A stretch of 12,776 nt of DNA from Pseudomonadota bacterium (lineage in GTDB: Bacteria > Myxococcota > Polyangia > Polyangiales > Polyangiaceae): NCBI GenBank assembly GCA_023419055.1, contig JAEZYO010001057.1:1-12776 (forward strand), written 5' to 3'. Under the pieces are notes generated by a model that was given only the letters and a program-made list of their open reading frames with translations, ran no database searches and had not been told where the DNA came from. Shown one piece after another: positions 12,165-12,776 of the stretch. Made by a program: the position numbers and the translations under genes. Each line of letters opens with the position of its first letter. The stretch's first letter is position 1.

Positions 12165-12776
12165 TCATTCGTGATAGACGGCGCTGTCCTTCGTCTCCTT
12201 GACGAACAACATGCCGATCACGAAGGTGAGGCCGGCGATGATGATCGGGTACCACAAGCCACTGTAGACGTTGCCCGTCGCGGCCACGATCGAGAACGAG
12301 ATGGCCGGGAGGAAGCCTCCGAACCAGCCGTTGCCGATGTGATACGGGAGGCTCATCGACGTGTAACGGATCCGCGTCGGGAACATCTCCACGAGCATGG
12401 CCGCGATCGGGCCGTAAACCATGGTGACGTAAATGACCATGATGGTGAGGACCAGGACGAGCGCGATCCAACGCCCGGAAAACGCTGGAATCGGATCGGC
12501 CTTCGCCGGATAGCCCGCTTTGTTGAGCGCGGCACGAACCTCTTTCTCGAACCGCGCCTTGTCGTCCTTGGCAGTCGCCGCGTTCGCGTCGTAGCCGATG
12601 ACCGACTCCGAGCCGATCTTTACGGTCGCGGTTTGCCCGGGTAGCCCGTCGACGAGCTCGTAGCTGACGCCCGCGTTGGCCAAGAAGGTGCGTGAGGTGT
12701 CGCAGGGCGTCGTGAACTTCGCCGTGCCCGTCAGATTGAGCACGAGGTTGCAGTCCGACGAGGGAGCCGCCACGGT
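12165..12776 (-). CDS. MHS-family MFS transporter, C-terminal part (runs off the right edge)
   Basis: Only the last 203 or so codons are in the window; the frame is open at the edge, so the N-terminus is missing. A soluble loop (about 1-98) includes two Cys (8, 24). A membrane helix (about 101-121) leads into YGPIAAMLVEMFPTRIRYTSMSLPYH, which carries the MFS family's E-x-FPTRIRYT motif seen in metabolite:H+ symporters (ProP/KgtP group). Two more helices follow (about 149-166 and 172-192), ending with VKET. Candidate substrates in this family include betaine, proline and dicarboxylates; none can be chosen here. It is convergent with the DUF4156 gene. Confidence 0.85.
   Translation of the reverse strand, partial: TVAAPSSDCNLVLNLTGTAKFTTPCDTSRTFLANAGVSYELVDGLPGQTATVKIGSESVIGYDANAATAKDDKARFEKEVRAALNKAGYPAKADPIPAFSGRWIALVLVLTIMVIYVTMVYGPIAAMLVEMFPTRIRYTSMSLPYHIGNGWFGGFLPAISFSIVAATGNVYSGLWYPIIIAGLTFVIGMLFVKETKDSAVYHE

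Overview
The window is GC-rich DNA that most likely comes from a myxobacterium or relative (Myxococcota, Polyangia-like). This is inferred from strong G/C third-position bias, secreted lipoproteins with very long Gly/Ala/Ser/Thr linkers, and two genes whose start codon lies 7 nt after a -10-like hexamer. No 16S, tRNA or other phylogenetic marker is present, so the placement is an inference.

Left part (1-7515): a plant cell-wall polysaccharide degradation locus. Four predicted lipoproteins carry glycoside hydrolase domains: GH39 (89-2011, -), GH10 xylanase (3012-4343, -), GH12 (4788-6023, +) and GH5 (6106-7293, -). Each has a signal peptide ending in a lipobox, and GH39, GH10 and GH12 have low-complexity Gly-rich linkers before the catalytic domain. 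Both catalytic glutamates can be placed in all four. Between GH39 and GH10 lie a small unknown protein (2297-2623, +) and a MarR-like protein that seems to lack its wing (2635-2946, -). GH10 and GH12 are divergent across a 444-bp intergenic region with a 12-bp direct repeat, several palindromes and a sigma-54-like match in front of GH10. GH12 and GH5 converge on a strong bidirectional terminator.

Middle (7466-8834, +): an NTF2-like/DUF4440-type protein, a GFA-family zinc protein, and a GNAT acetyltransferase broken by one extra base in a G run.

Right part (8821-11131, -): a three-gene membrane operon (DUF3649-like, PepSY-TM protein, DUF3325) of the kind linked to ferric-siderophore uptake. 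It has a Fur-box-like inverted repeat upstream but no TonB-dependent receptor in view. The stretch 11132-11695 has no intact gene, but holds what looks like the decayed C-terminal end of a pectate-lyase-like beta-helix protein, itself frameshifted. A DUF4156 lipoprotein (11696-12115, +) then converges on the C-terminal part of an MHS-family MFS transporter that runs off the right edge.

Working together (inference): the GH10, GH12 and GH5 enzymes would cut xylan and beta-glucan or xyloglucan backbones, GH39 would trim xylo-oligosaccharides, and the pectinase remnant suggests the locus once had a wider wall-degrading range. The iron operon and the MFS gene look functionally separate.
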